Below, in pieces: positions 6,468-16,900 of a stretch of DNA of 64,000 nucleotides. The notes beneath the pieces are model-generated. The model had not been told where the DNA came from. It was given only the letters and a program-made list of their open reading frames with translations, and ran no database searches. Where the stretch lies: assembly GCA_913053875.1 (NCBI GenBank), contig CAJXGN010000001.1:186001-250000 (forward strand), read 5' to 3'. The DNA comes from an uncultured Agromyces sp. (GTDB lineage Bacteria > Actinomycetota > Actinomycetes > Actinomycetales > Microbacteriaceae). Both the position numbers and the translations under genes were made by a program. Positions within the stretch are counted from its first letter, which is position 1. Each line of letters opens with the position of its first letter.

Positions 6468-9284
6468 TCAGTCCGGCCAGGCGCACCGGCGGGTCTCCCG
6501 CCCGGGCTCGCGACTCCAGCACATGTCGGAGTCGACGTCGAGCAGCGGCGGCAGCTCGCGGTCGCCGGTGAGCGCGCGCAGGTTCGCCGGGACGCCGTCG
6601 GCCAGCAGCGTCGCCGACTCGCGCTGCGCGGCCACGACGCCCCAGCTCGAGGCCCACGCCCCCGCGTCGCCCACGACGAGGAGGGGCCCGGCGGTGTCGG
6701 AGCGCGGTCCCGCAGCGGTGCGCGCGGCGACGGCCTGCCGCGCGCCGTGATCCGCGGGGTCGAGCAGCAGCGCCTCACCGCCGGTCGCGTCACGCCACCG
6801 CTCGGCGAACGCGCGCGGCGACGCGCTGCACGCGAGCGCCACGCCGCCGCGCGGGAGCGACACCGGCGCCACGCCCCGTGCCGGGTCTCCGGCGCCGCGC
6901 AGCCGGACATGTCGGCCCGTGGGCCCGGGCTCGGTGCGCAGGGCGTGGAAGCGCAGCCCGTGCCACTGGCCCGTCCCCGGCGGGTCGTCGTGCGCCCAGA
7001 GCTCGGGGTCGCCGCCCGCCGCGCGCACGTCCTGCGCGCTCGGCTGGCGCAGCAGCACCGTCTCGCGGAACAGGGCGCCGAGCCTCGACGCGCCGAGCGT
7101 CGACACGGGCCGGCGCGTGCTCGCCGCCACCGCGACCCCGCGCGTGCGCAGCAGGCGGTCGAGCGCCGGCTGCGCCTCCGCCCGGTACTCCTCGCCCCAG
7201 CCGTCGAACAGGTCGTCGAGGTCGTCGATCACCACGCCCAGCGGCCCCCGCTCCCCCGGCCGTCGCAGCACGTCCCAGACGAGGCTGCGCGGCGCGGCGG
7301 GCGACAGCTCGACCACCGTGCGCCCGGCGCGCAGGCCGGCGCGCACGGCCGCCAGCAACGTCGACCGACCGCTGCCGACGCCGCCGGCGACCAGCAGCGC
7401 CCCGGCCGACGGCTGCCAGCAGGCGGCCACGTGCCGCTGGCGATCGACGTCGTCGGCGAGGCCGAGCGGGATGCGGTCGGGCCCGACGGGTGCGCCGAGC
7501 GCCGCCGAGACGAGCGCGGGCGTCACCTCGCCCGGCAGCGGTGGCGCCCAGGGCGGCGGCGGCACCGGGGCATCCGCGTGCCTGCGACCGATCGCGTCGA
7601 GGTCGGCCTCGCCGACCAGGGCGCTGCGGAACGGCGCGACCGTGCCGTCGCCGCCGTCCACGAGCCCGCTGCCGGGTGCGCCCACCGGGATGCGGGCCGC
7701 CTCGGGCGTGCCGAGCATCGCGATGCTCTCCGACGGCTGCAGCACCCGGAGGCACGCGCGCACGCCCGCGTTCGCGCGGATCGCCTCGCCGATCGCCGCG
7801 CTCGGGCGCTGGGTGCCGAGCACGAGGTGCATGCCGAGCGACCGGCCGCGCGAGGACAGGTCGGCGAAGACGGCGGCGGCCTCGGGGATGCGGCGCGCGA
7901 ACTCCTGGTACTCGTCGACGACCACCACGAGTCGCGGGAGCGCCCGCGGCGGGAGCGCGTCGACGGTCGGGACCCCGGCGTCGCGCAGCAGCGCCTCGCG
8001 CCGGCGCACCTCCGCGGGCAGGCTGCGGACGAGCCGCCGCGCGGCCGGTTCGTCGAGGTCGGTGAAGACGCCCGCCACGTGGGGCAGCCGCTCGAGCGGG
8101 CCGAACGCCGCGGCGCCCTTGAAGTCGACGAGCACGAGCGTGAGCTCCTCGGGTGTGCGCGACGCGGCCATGGCGGCCGCCCACGCGACCAGGAACCCGC
8201 TCTTGCCGCTGCCGGTCGTGCCGGCGACCAGCGCGTGCGGGCCCGCGGCCAGGTCGAGCAGGGCGGGGCCCTCTCCGGAGACGCCGACGCACGCGGTCAG
8301 GCCGGGCCCGCCGGACTGGCCGACGTCGAACGGCACCGGTCCGGGAGCCGCGGCCGCCGGTTCGGCGACACGAGCGGCCGCCTCGCGCGCCCACGACCGC
8401 GACTCCGGTTCGCCGAGCAGCACGGGCGCGCACGTCGCGACCTCGCCGTCGGCGTGGGACACGCGGGCCGCCCCGGGGCCGTCGAGCTCCACGACCGCGC
8501 CGACCCGTGCGACGAGCCGGTCGCGGCGGTCGGCGAGCACGAGCGTCGCGCCGGCGGCCGCGGCCGGCCCCGAGGCATCCGCCCCGCCCTCGACCACGCG
8601 GAGCGACCGGTCGGCGGCCGACCCGACGTGCGGGAGCGCTCGGGCCCACGACCACGCCGGCCCGCCCGGCAGGTGGACCGCGAGTTCGTCGGGTGCGGCG
8701 GCGTGGCACGCCTGCACCAGCATGCCGCGAGCGAGCGCCCGCCCGAGCGCCACGGGCCCCACGATGCCGATGCCCCGGGCGGCGTCGACCACCACGGGCG
8801 CGCGGGGCAGCCGCCCCGCCTCGCGGACGATCGCGATCGCCGCGTCGTCGACGGCCTCGCCCTCGAGCCGCACCGTGCTGCGCACCTCGCCGACGCCCAC
8901 CACGACCCGCATCGGCTCGGGGCCCGTCCACGGCAGCCGCGACACCGAGCCGTCGACGATCGCGCGCGGGCCCGGGTCGGCGCGCCACCCCGCGGCCCGC
9001 TCCAGGTCGTGCGCCGCGACGACCTCGGCCCGCAGTCGCTCGAGCGCGCGTGCTCGCCCGGCGTCGGCGCGACGCGACGCGCGCCGTGCGCCCCGGCGGC
9101 GATCGAGCACGCCCGCGATCGCGACGAGCGGGCCGAGCAGCGCGAACACGAGCGCGAACGGCGAGCCCGTGACCAGCCAGAGCACGACCGAGCCGACGAC
9201 GGGGGCGACGGTCGCGAGCACGGGGAACGGGGCCCGCGCGGGCGGGCTGACGGGCGGTGGCAGGCGCAGTCCGTGGTCGGTCAC
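6468..9284 (-). CDS. FtsK/SpoIIIE-type (EccC-like) membrane ATPase
   Basis: A 938-residue P-loop ATPase. Two membrane spans are predicted at about residues 21-39 and 41-60, then a basic coiled stretch, like the N terminus of type VII secretion EccC/EssC. The first ATPase domain is intact: GTTGSGKS at about 355-362, LVLVDFKG near 383 and VVVVDEYQEF near 453. The second domain has GGVGSGRS near 634, where the Walker A Lys is Arg, so it is probably inactive. A third, more degenerate domain fills the C terminus. It is the last gene of the kinase/MoxR cluster, 94 bases after the transglutaminase-fold gene. No EsxA/B-like or EccB/D/E gene is visible, so a true ESX system is not shown here. The start is GTG 9284. 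Confidence 0.85.
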   Translation of the reverse strand: MTDHGLRLPPPVSPPARAPFPVLATVAPVVGSVVLWLVTGSPFALVFALLGPLVAIAGVLDRRRGARRASRRADAGRARALERLRAEVVAAHDLERAAGWRADPGPRAIVDGSVSRLPWTGPEPMRVVVGVGEVRSTVRLEGEAVDDAAIAIVREAGRLPRAPVVVDAARGIGIVGPVALGRALARGMLVQACHAAAPDELAVHLPGGPAWSWARALPHVGSAADRSLRVVEGGADASGPAAAAGATLVLADRRDRLVARVGAVVELDGPGAARVSHADGEVATCAPVLLGEPESRSWAREAAARVAEPAAAAPGPVPFDVGQSGGPGLTACVGVSGEGPALLDLAAGPHALVAGTTGSGKSGFLVAWAAAMAASRTPEELTLVLVDFKGAAAFGPLERLPHVAGVFTDLDEPAARRLVRSLPAEVRRREALLRDAGVPTVDALPPRALPRLVVVVDEYQEFARRIPEAAAVFADLSSRGRSLGMHLVLGTQRPSAAIGEAIRANAGVRACLRVLQPSESIAMLGTPEAARIPVGAPGSGLVDGGDGTVAPFRSALVGEADLDAIGRRHADAPVPPPPWAPPLPGEVTPALVSAALGAPVGPDRIPLGLADDVDRQRHVAACWQPSAGALLVAGGVGSGRSTLLAAVRAGLRAGRTVVELSPAAPRSLVWDVLRRPGERGPLGVVIDDLDDLFDGWGEEYRAEAQPALDRLLRTRGVAVAASTRRPVSTLGASRLGALFRETVLLRQPSAQDVRAAGGDPELWAHDDPPGTGQWHGLRFHALRTEPGPTGRHVRLRGAGDPARGVAPVSLPRGGVALACSASPRAFAERWRDATGGEALLLDPADHGARQAVAARTAAGPRSDTAGPLLVVGDAGAWASSWGVVAAQRESATLLADGVPANLRALTGDRELPPLLDVDSDMCWSREPGRETRRCAWPD

Positions 9285-9378
9285 ACCCTCAGTGCACCGC
9301 GGGCCCGACCCGTCCGGCCGGACGCGCGACGATCCGCCGCATCCGCACCGCTCGTCGACACGATGTGGAGGAGCGGCG

Positions 9379-11643
9379 TCACTGCTCCCGTCGGCCGCGC
9401 GCCTCGCGCGTGAAGCTCGACAGCGAGACCGCCGCCCGCAGTCGCCGCCAGCGGCCGCGGCGCGCCGAGATGCGCCCGCGCGCCTCGTCGACGACGCCCC
9501 AGACGGCCGTCGCCTGGTCGTCGTCCGGGCCGCCGGGCGCGAACAGCGAACGCTCCACCGCGGACGCCAGCACCAGGGCCTGCATGCCGCCGACCGCTGC
9601 AGCCTGCTCGGAGCGGGTCGCCTCGGCGGGAACGGCGTAGCCGTGGTCGGTCGCCGCGTCGGCGAACTCGTTCCAGCCGCCCGCGATACGCGCCTCGGGT
9701 GTCGACGCCGATCGCCGCAGCCGGCGCCGACGCAGCTTCGCCGCGATCACCGCGAGGAACGGGCTCACCAGCAGGGCGAGCGCGAGCAGCACCCACCCGG
9801 CCCCGCGGAGCACGGCGAGCAGCGCCTCCACGAACGGCGACAGCGCGTCGTCGGACGTGTCGTCGGCCGCCTCGGGCTCGGGGACCGTGCGCTCGACCGG
9901 GGTGCGCTCGGCAGGCGGCGGCAGCACCGACTGCGGCCGCGAGACGACGGTCGGCTCGTCGGGCTCGGCCTCGGGAACCGGTCGCGGCTCGGGGTTCGGG
10001 TCGATCGCGAACCACGTGCCGTCGGCGTCCTGCACCTCGATCCACGCCGACATGTCGCCGCCGGTCACGACCACCGCGCCGTCGGCCCCGCGTGCGTCGT
10101 CGCCCGGGTCGAACCCTATGACGACGCGGGCGGGGAAGCCGATCTCGCGCGCGAGGAGCGCCGCCGCGACCGCGTACTGCTCGGCGTCGCCGAGCATGGG
10201 GCGGTCGGTCGCGAGCTGCGTCATGCGGTCGGCCGAGTGCCCCGAGCGGCTCGGGGGCTCGTCGTCGCTCACGCCGTGGCTGACGTAGCCGTCGGCGCGG
10301 AGCCCCTCGACGACGCCGGCGAGGCGCGCACCCGGCGTCTCCGACGCGGGGGCCCAGCGATCGAGCAGCCGGTCGAGCCCCTCGGGCAGGGCTGCCGTCG
10401 CCGGCAGCACCGCCTGGCCCGGGCGCAGCTCCGCCACGTCGTCGGCATCGGGCACGGCGACCGCGACGGCGACGTACTCGTCGTCGTCGCGCAGGCCCTC
10501 CGCGACCGCCGCGGTGCCCGTGGCGTCGTTGTAGAAGAACGACGCGCCGAGGGCCTCGGCGCGCTCGCCGCCGAACGCGATCGACTCGATCCGGCCCACG
10601 CCGGGCAGCCAGATGCCCTCGTAGCCGAGCACGCGCACCCGGATCTCGCGCTCGAGCTCGGGCGGCGCGTCCTGGTCGAGCCGGTACGGCAGCCGGGTGA
10701 ACGAGCCGGACGCCTCGGCGCCGTCGGGCCCGCCCACCGAGTAGACGATGCCGTCGTAGGTGTCGAGCACGGCCACGCGCAGCCGCTCGCCGGGCGCCAG
10801 GCCGCGCACGGCGAGCATCGGCGCCTCCGACCGCTCGATGCGATGCCACGCGCGGAAGCCCGCGAGCGGGCTGTCGGCCTCCCGCGGGTCGAACGGCTGC
10901 TGCACGTAGGCGCGCACGACCTCGCGCTCCGTGCCCGGGGCGAGCGCGACCGCGGCGCCCGCGCCGACGAGCACCGCGACGAGCGCGACCCCGAGCGCGC
11001 CCAGCACCCGGCGCGCCGAGACCGCGCGACGCGGCGCGTCCGGGGTGCGCGGCAGGCGCCGCACGGCGACCAGCCAGGCGAGGGTCGCACCGACCATCGC
11101 GACGCCGCCGACGATCCCCCAGGCCGACTCGCGCGGACCGAGCAGGATGCCGGCGAGGAACATCCCGACCGGCGGGAGCACCGCGAGCGCGGGCCGACGG
11201 GTCCGCAGGGCGATGCTCGCGGCACCGGCCGACGCGGCGAGGGTGCTGGCGAGCACCGGTACGAGGAGCGCCTGGTAGGTGCCCACCGGGAGCACGATGG
11301 TCACGAGCCGCGGCCAGGAGAGGGCGGTGCCGGCGAGGAGCTCGACGAGTCCGCCCGGGGTCGGCAGCACGCCCGACAACGCCGCTCCGGGCACCGCGAG
11401 CGGAACGCCGACGACCAGGTACGCCGCGACGCAGGCCAGCAGCACGAGCCAGGCGGGCCAGCCGCGCACGGCGCCCGCCGTGGCCACGGCGAAGCCGACG
11501 ACGGCGCCGACCCCGACGACCACGAGCAGGTGCAGGGCCTCGTGGATCGGCCACCACGGCACCGCGGCCGCGGCGACGGCGAACGCCAGCAGCGGGAACA
11601 CCCACCACCGCAGCGGTCGCCTGCTCGCAGCCGTGTCGCTCAT
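9379..11643 (-). CDS. TgpA-type transglutaminase-fold membrane protein lacking catalytic Cys and His
   Basis: A 754-residue membrane protein. About six hydrophobic spans fill residues 11-230, a large extracytoplasmic part follows, and one more span lies near 613-635 before a basic cytoplasmic tail. The transglutaminase core is at about 480-550. In active members a Cys sits in a GDCEQ-type motif, then a His in HAW, then an Asp in a DPT-type motif. Here they read GDAEQY (Ala487), SAWIEV (Ser532) and IDPNPE (Asp548 kept), so a Cys protease or transglutaminase mechanism is not possible. TgpA homologues usually pair with DUF58 and MoxR, as here. The ATG overlaps the DUF58 stop by 4 bases. Role: probably structural or binding. 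Confidence 0.85.
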   Translation of the reverse strand: MSDTAASRRPLRWWVFPLLAFAVAAAAVPWWPIHEALHLLVVVGVGAVVGFAVATAGAVRGWPAWLVLLACVAAYLVVGVPLAVPGAALSGVLPTPGGLVELLAGTALSWPRLVTIVLPVGTYQALLVPVLASTLAASAGAASIALRTRRPALAVLPPVGMFLAGILLGPRESAWGIVGGVAMVGATLAWLVAVRRLPRTPDAPRRAVSARRVLGALGVALVAVLVGAGAAVALAPGTEREVVRAYVQQPFDPREADSPLAGFRAWHRIERSEAPMLAVRGLAPGERLRVAVLDTYDGIVYSVGGPDGAEASGSFTRLPYRLDQDAPPELEREIRVRVLGYEGIWLPGVGRIESIAFGGERAEALGASFFYNDATGTAAVAEGLRDDDEYVAVAVAVPDADDVAELRPGQAVLPATAALPEGLDRLLDRWAPASETPGARLAGVVEGLRADGYVSHGVSDDEPPSRSGHSADRMTQLATDRPMLGDAEQYAVAAALLAREIGFPARVVIGFDPGDDARGADGAVVVTGGDMSAWIEVQDADGTWFAIDPNPEPRPVPEAEPDEPTVVSRPQSVLPPPAERTPVERTVPEPEAADDTSDDALSPFVEALLAVLRGAGWVLLALALLVSPFLAVIAAKLRRRRLRRSASTPEARIAGGWNEFADAATDHGYAVPAEATRSEQAAAVGGMQALVLASAVERSLFAPGGPDDDQATAVWGVVDEARGRISARRGRWRRLRAAVSLSSFTREARGRREQ

Positions 11644-12956
11644 GCGGCCGCCGACCGTGCCAGGATCGCCCGCAGGTCGTCGAGCTGCCCGATCGAGAGC
11701 ACCTGCAGGCCGCCGACCCGGCGGTTCGCCGGCGCGGCGCCGCGATGGCAGACGACGCCGACGACCTCGACGCCCGGACGCGCCTGCGCCGCGGCGGCCC
11801 GGAGGGCGCCCACGCCCGCGGCCGACCCGGTCACGACGAAGGCGAGCGAGATGCCGAGCACGGCCTCCGCGGTCATCCGCATCGCATCGACCAGCTGCGG
11901 CGCGCGCGCGTCCTGCTCGACGGCGCAGAGCGCGTCCAGCAGGCGATCGCGCGAGACCGTGGCGAGGTCGAGCAGGCCGCGCATGCCCGCGCGCGCCGGG
12001 GTCGGGGCGGAGGTCGGCACGATGACCGATGCGCCGCGGGCGTCGCGGATCGCGCGGACGCCGAGCGAGCCGACGGCGCTCACCGCGAGCTCGAACTCGT
12101 CGGGGTCGGCGTAGTGCGTCGGCTCGGCATCGAGCACGATCATCATGTGGCTGCGCCGGGTCTCCTCGAACTGGCGCACCATGAAGGTGCCGGTCTTGGC
12201 CGAGCTGCGCCAGTGGATGTGCCGCCGTTCGTCGCCCGGCACGTACTCGCGGAGGGCGTGGAACGCCACGTCGCTCGCCGTCAGGTCACGGGTCGGCGAA
12301 CCCTCCAGGTCGCGCACGAATCCCGTGCTGATGGCCGGGATGGGGATGGTGCGCGGATGCACGTAGAGGCGCGACTGCTCGGCCCACACGACCTCGCGCC
12401 GCACGAGCCCGATCGGGTCGGCGCGCACGGTGCGCACCGGGCCGAGCTCGACGACCCCGCGGCGGCCGGTCGGGATCTCGACCGCACGTCGCTCGGCGAC
12501 GCCCGCGGCGAGGTGCGCGACCGAGAGCGCGATGGTGCCGGCGCCCACCTGCACCTCGACGCCGACGCCGACCGCGCGGCGCCGGCCCGCGTTGGTCACG
12601 ACCACGGCGGCCTCGGCGGGATCGCCGACGACCACCCGCGGCTCGGGCAGCTCGAGCCCGACGACGAACGCGCTCCGGCCGACGAGGTACAGGAAGGCGC
12701 CGGCCATCGCGACGACGAGGGCCCAGCCGATCACGACGGCCTCGAGCCAGCCGAGCAGGTAGCCGGCGACGAGCGCGCCGACGGCAACGGCCGCGACGCA
12801 CCAGCCGGTGGTGGTCACGACCTGCCGCACCGCGGCGGCCGCGCGCGCCAGCCCCGATCGGGTCGCCTGGCCCGCGCCGACGACCGCGCCGACGGCCTCG
12901 GCGAGCGCGCCGTCGCGCCCGCGGGCCTCGGCGGTCGGAGCCGGTTCGGTCGTCAC
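11640..12956 (-). CDS. DUF58 domain protein
   Basis: A 438-residue protein with two adjacent membrane spans at about residues 50-95, a beta-rich periplasmic-type section, and the DUF58 signature REYVPGDERRHIHWRSSAK at about residue 240. That is followed by a von Willebrand A-like segment beginning MMIVLDAEPT. DUF58 proteins accompany MoxR ATPases and are thought to be assembly or chaperone partners; the biochemical activity is not established. Genes on both sides overlap it by 4 bases (MoxR stop/GTG start and TgpA-like ATG), so translation is likely coupled in the fixed order MoxR, DUF58, TgpA-like. Confidence 0.88.
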   Translation of the reverse strand: MTTEPAPTAEARGRDGALAEAVGAVVGAGQATRSGLARAAAAVRQVVTTTGWCVAAVAVGALVAGYLLGWLEAVVIGWALVVAMAGAFLYLVGRSAFVVGLELPEPRVVVGDPAEAAVVVTNAGRRRAVGVGVEVQVGAGTIALSVAHLAAGVAERRAVEIPTGRRGVVELGPVRTVRADPIGLVRREVVWAEQSRLYVHPRTIPIPAISTGFVRDLEGSPTRDLTASDVAFHALREYVPGDERRHIHWRSSAKTGTFMVRQFEETRRSHMMIVLDAEPTHYADPDEFELAVSAVGSLGVRAIRDARGASVIVPTSAPTPARAGMRGLLDLATVSRDRLLDALCAVEQDARAPQLVDAMRMTAEAVLGISLAFVVTGSAAGVGALRAAAAQARPGVEVVGVVCHRGAAPANRRVGGLQVLSIGQLDDLRAILARSAAA

Positions 12957-13924
12957 ACGGCCTGCCTCGTGTTCGGCGGCGGCGTCTCCAGGAGCACCTG
13001 CGCGACGACGCTCGACGCGTTCACGCCGTCGAACTCGGCCTCGGGCTCGAGGATCAGGCGGTGCGCGAGCACCGGCTCGGCGAGGGCCTTGACGTCGTCG
13101 GGCACCACGAAGTGGCGTCCCCGGCTCGCCGCGTGGGTCTTCGCCGCGCGGATGAGCCCCAGCGCGCCGCGCACGCTCGCGCCGAGCCGCACCTCGACCG
13201 CCGAGCGGGTCGCGTCGACGAGTCGCGAGACGTAGTCGTGGATGGTCGCGTCGACGTACACCTGGCGCGCCTGTGCGGCGAGCTCGATGACCTCGTCGGC
13301 GCGCACGATGCCGCGCACCGCCTGCTCGTGCGCGCGGTGGTCCGCTCCCTCGAGGATGCGGATGGTCGACGCGTGGTCGGGGTACCCGATCGAGGTGCGC
13401 AGCAGGAAGCGGTCGAGTTGCGCCTCGGGCAGCCGATAGGTGCCGGCCTGCTCGATCGGGTTCTGCGTGGCGATGACCATGAACGGCGCCTGGACCGGGT
13501 GGGTGACGCCGTCGACGGTGACCTGCAGCTCCTCCATGACCTCGAGCAGCGCGGACTGCGTCTTGGGGCTCGCGCGGTTGATCTCGTCGGCGAGCACGAT
13601 GTTCGCGAACACGGGGCCGCCATGGAACTCGAACGCGCCCGACCGCTGGTCGTAGACGCTCATGCCGGTGATGTCGCCCGGCAGCAGGTCGGGGGTGAAC
13701 TGCACGCGGTTGCTCGACCCGGCGACCGACTGGGCCATCGCCCGTGCGAGCGACGTCTTGCCCGTGCCGGGCACGTCCTCCAGCAGCAGGTGTCCCTCGG
13801 TGAGCAGCGCGGTGAACGCCAGCCGGATGACGTGGCTCTTGCCGAGGAGCACCTGCTCCACGCCCGCGACGAGGCGGTCGAAGGTGTCGGCGAACTCGGT
13901 GGCCTGCTCGGGTGTCATCGTCAT
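12953..13924 (-). CDS. MoxR-family AAA+ ATPase
   Basis: A 323-residue AAA+ ATPase of the MoxR branch, which is held to act as a chaperone activating or assembling protein complexes. Visible are Walker A in LLLEDVPGTGKTSLARAMAQ, Walker B in NIVLADEINRASPKTQSALLEVMEE, and sensor 1 in VIATQNPIEQAGTYRLPEAQLDRFLL. The start ATG at 13924 is fixed by an AGGAG sequence 7 bases upstream; the frame stays open further but overlaps the Ig/Fn3 gene. It lies 19 bases after that gene and overlaps the DUF58 gene by 4 bases. Context makes it the motor of the MoxR-DUF58-TgpA-like trio. Confidence 0.94.
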   Translation of the reverse strand: MTMTPEQATEFADTFDRLVAGVEQVLLGKSHVIRLAFTALLTEGHLLLEDVPGTGKTSLARAMAQSVAGSSNRVQFTPDLLPGDITGMSVYDQRSGAFEFHGGPVFANIVLADEINRASPKTQSALLEVMEELQVTVDGVTHPVQAPFMVIATQNPIEQAGTYRLPEAQLDRFLLRTSIGYPDHASTIRILEGADHRAHEQAVRGIVRADEVIELAAQARQVYVDATIHDYVSRLVDATRSAVEVRLGASVRGALGLIRAAKTHAASRGRHFVVPDDVKALAEPVLAHRLILEPEAEFDGVNASSVVAQVLLETPPPNTRQAV

Positions 13925-13943
13925 CTGCGTGCTCCTCGCATGA

Positions 13944-16900
13944 TCAGTCGCTCTCGTATCGTTTCGTGACGCCGCCGACGGTGACGTCGAGCCAGGCGCT
14001 GCCCGAACCGCCGCCGGTGACGGTGCAACTGGTCTCCGCCTCGGCGGCCGTGCCGTTGCCGTTCCCGCTGCCGCAGCGGAAGGTGGCCGCGAGCGATCCG
14101 TTGTCGGGCGCATTGGTCCAGGTCCAGCGCCGTGCGCCCTCGTCCCAGCGGCGGCTGGGCATGGCGAAGTCGAGCGACGGCTCGGCGGATGCCGGCTGCA
14201 CCTCGCTCCACGGACCGCAGCTGCCCCACGGGGCGCAGGCCCGCAGCTGGAACCGGACGGCCTCGCCGAACGGCCGGTCGAGGATCTCGCGGGGCCACCC
14301 GGAACCGCCGAACGACTGCACGGTGCCGGCGAGCTGCACGCCTGCGGCGTCGACCGCGACGATCTCGTAGCGGCTCGCGCGGGGGGTCACCGAGCTCACC
14401 CGGTAGTCCCAGGCGAGCCCGTCGCCGGTCCATCGCATCTCGCCGCGCACCTCGTCGATGACCCGATCGAAGGGGCGCGGGGTGACGACGAGCACGGGAC
14501 TCGAGGCGCAGCCCGCACGGTTGTAGCCCCAGACCACGAACGCGTACTCGGTGTTCTCGGCCGAGAGCCCCTCGAACCGGGTCGAGCGCGCGTCGGGGCC
14601 GAGCGCACGGGTCTCCTCGACGCCCGCGCCGTTGGTCGGCGCCTGCACGGTGCCCGGGGCCGGGGAACTGACGGTGCAGGCCTGCGGTCCGGTCGGCAGC
14701 GTGCGGCTGCCCACCGCGAGCCGCTGCACGTAGTAGCCCCGGATCGCGTCGCCGTTGCCGTCGAAGCCGCTCCAGGTGACCGTGACGGCGCCCGCGTTGG
14801 CGTCGCCGACCGCGTCCGCGCTCGCGGCGCGGGGCGCGCCGAAGGGCGTTCCGGTGACGGATGCCTCGCGCCAGGTCGACAGCGCGGGGTACGCATCGTT
14901 GCGCGGGCTGATCGCCACCGGCACCGCACTGCCGTTGGCGAGGCCGTCGCGGTCGAGCACGCATGCCGTCGCGGAGCAGATGGACGCGGCGGAGACCTCG
15001 CCGATCTGGCCGGCGACGGCGATCACGTACCGAGTCACGGGGGTCCCGCCCCCGTCGGGCACGACCGGCGTCCACGTGACGCGCAGCCCGCCGTCGAGGG
15101 GCGCCGCCCGCAGGTCGCCCGGCGCGCCGGGCACCACGTCGGACCAGATCGGCTCGGGCAGCCGGGCCGCGTCGGAGAGGCCGACGCCGTTGCGGGCGCG
15201 CACCTCGACGACCACCTGGTTGGTGCGGCCGTTGCCGGGCGTCGGGACCGTGCAGTCGGTGGCCGCGCAGGAGTGGGTCGCGAGCACGTCGCCGCTGCCG
15301 GGAGCGCGCAGGCGCACCTCGTAGTCGGTGATGGGCGAGTTGTTCGCCGCCCCCGGCACGAAGCCGATGCTGATCGAGCGATCGCCGAACCCGGTCGCGC
15401 GCACCTCCGCGACGGGCTCGGGGCGGTCCTGGACCGAGATCGTCACGACGCCCCAGGCGTACCGACCGGCATCGCCGGTGGCATCCGCCACCTGGTACTG
15501 GATCGTGCTGTTCACCGGCTCGGCACCCTCGTCGACCGTGACGCGCAGCGAGGACCGGTCGGCGCTCGGCATGACGCGCACGCCCGCCGGCAGGCTCGCG
15601 TCGTCGGCTCCGCGCACGCGGATGACCCGCAGCGGCACCTCGGGGAACGGGTTGGTCGCCTCGTCGTTCGCGAGCACGTCGATCACGGACGTGGAGCCGC
15701 GCGGCGCGACCGCCTGGTCGGCGGCCGGCACCGCGAGCGGGCGGGTGGACGGCACGACCCGCAGCTCGATGCGCCCGGCGCGCCCGTCGCCCGCGGCATC
15801 CTGCACCGCGATCGTGACGGCGGCCCGGGTGCCCGCGAGCGTGCCCGCGGCAGTCGAGACGCGCAGCTGCGTGTCGTCGAGCGAGACGTCGAAGCCCTCC
15901 GGCAGGGGTTCGACGAGCCGGTACCCGAGCTGGTCGAGGTCGGCCGGGTACGGGTAGCTGGTCAGGCGCAGCAGGTCGATCTCGCGCTCCTGGCCGGGCT
16001 CGAACTCGATGAGCCCGCCGGTGAACGACGGCGGCTGGTTCTCGCGCGGCAGCACCGTGATCGGCAGCACGATGGTCGCGGTGCGCGCGTCGGGATCGTC
16101 GGCGGAGGAGCCGTCGGTCACGACGAAGGAGACCGATGCCGGGCCGAAGTACTCGTCCGCGCTGCGGAAGCGCACGGTGTCGGCGTCGACCACGAGCTCG
16201 CCGCCGTCGCCGTTGGACGCGCGCACGGTCGCCTCGTCGGTGATCCGCACGGGGCGCCCGCCGACCGCGACCACGTGCTCGTTGATCTCGATGAGCACCT
16301 CCTGCTCGCTCTGCACGATGATCGGCGGGGCGTCCAGGCGCAGCTGCGGGAGGGCGTCCTCGAAGCCGGGCACGCGGATGAAGGCGTACGCGTCGAGCTC
16401 CGGGTCGTCTGGGTGCACCACGCGGAAGGGAATGATCTGCTGCCGGTCGGCGAGCGTGACGCGGATCGTCCCGTCGCTGCGCACCGCGGCGCCCGACTCC
16501 CAGCCGGGCACGAGCGACACCCCGAGCAGCTCCGAGGGGCCGTCGGCGAAGAAGACGTTCTCGCGCACGTCGACGTCGACCCAGGACCGGTCGAGGATGT
16601 CGGAGAGCGAGAGCACCGTATCGCCGGCCTCGGGCCGTGCCAGCGGCGCCTCGGCGCTCACCTCGACGACGAGGAAGTTCGAGTCGATCGCCTGGCCCTC
16701 GTTGCGGATCGTGTACACGAACGTGTGCTGCCCCTCGGCGTTCGGCACCGCGACGCGCACGACGTCGCCGTCGACGGTCGCCTCGGCCGACCCGTTCGTG
16801 AGCTCCACGTCCACGATCGTGAGCGGCCCACCGTCGGGATCGGAGTCGTTGTCGAGCACGCGCACCGCGATCTCGCCGCCCGGTCGCGCCCGCACCTCGT

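Noticed and set aside
4026-9413. A 1795-codon plus-strand open frame
   Set aside because: It is in a different frame from, and antisense to, well-supported genes (gabT, asparaginase, the FtsK-like gene). Its composition is Arg/Ala-rich without domains, a usual by-product of very high GC.
13925-14113. Extension of the MoxR frame to 14113
   Set aside because: It would lie inside the Ig/Fn3 gene, while AGGAG precedes ATG 13924.
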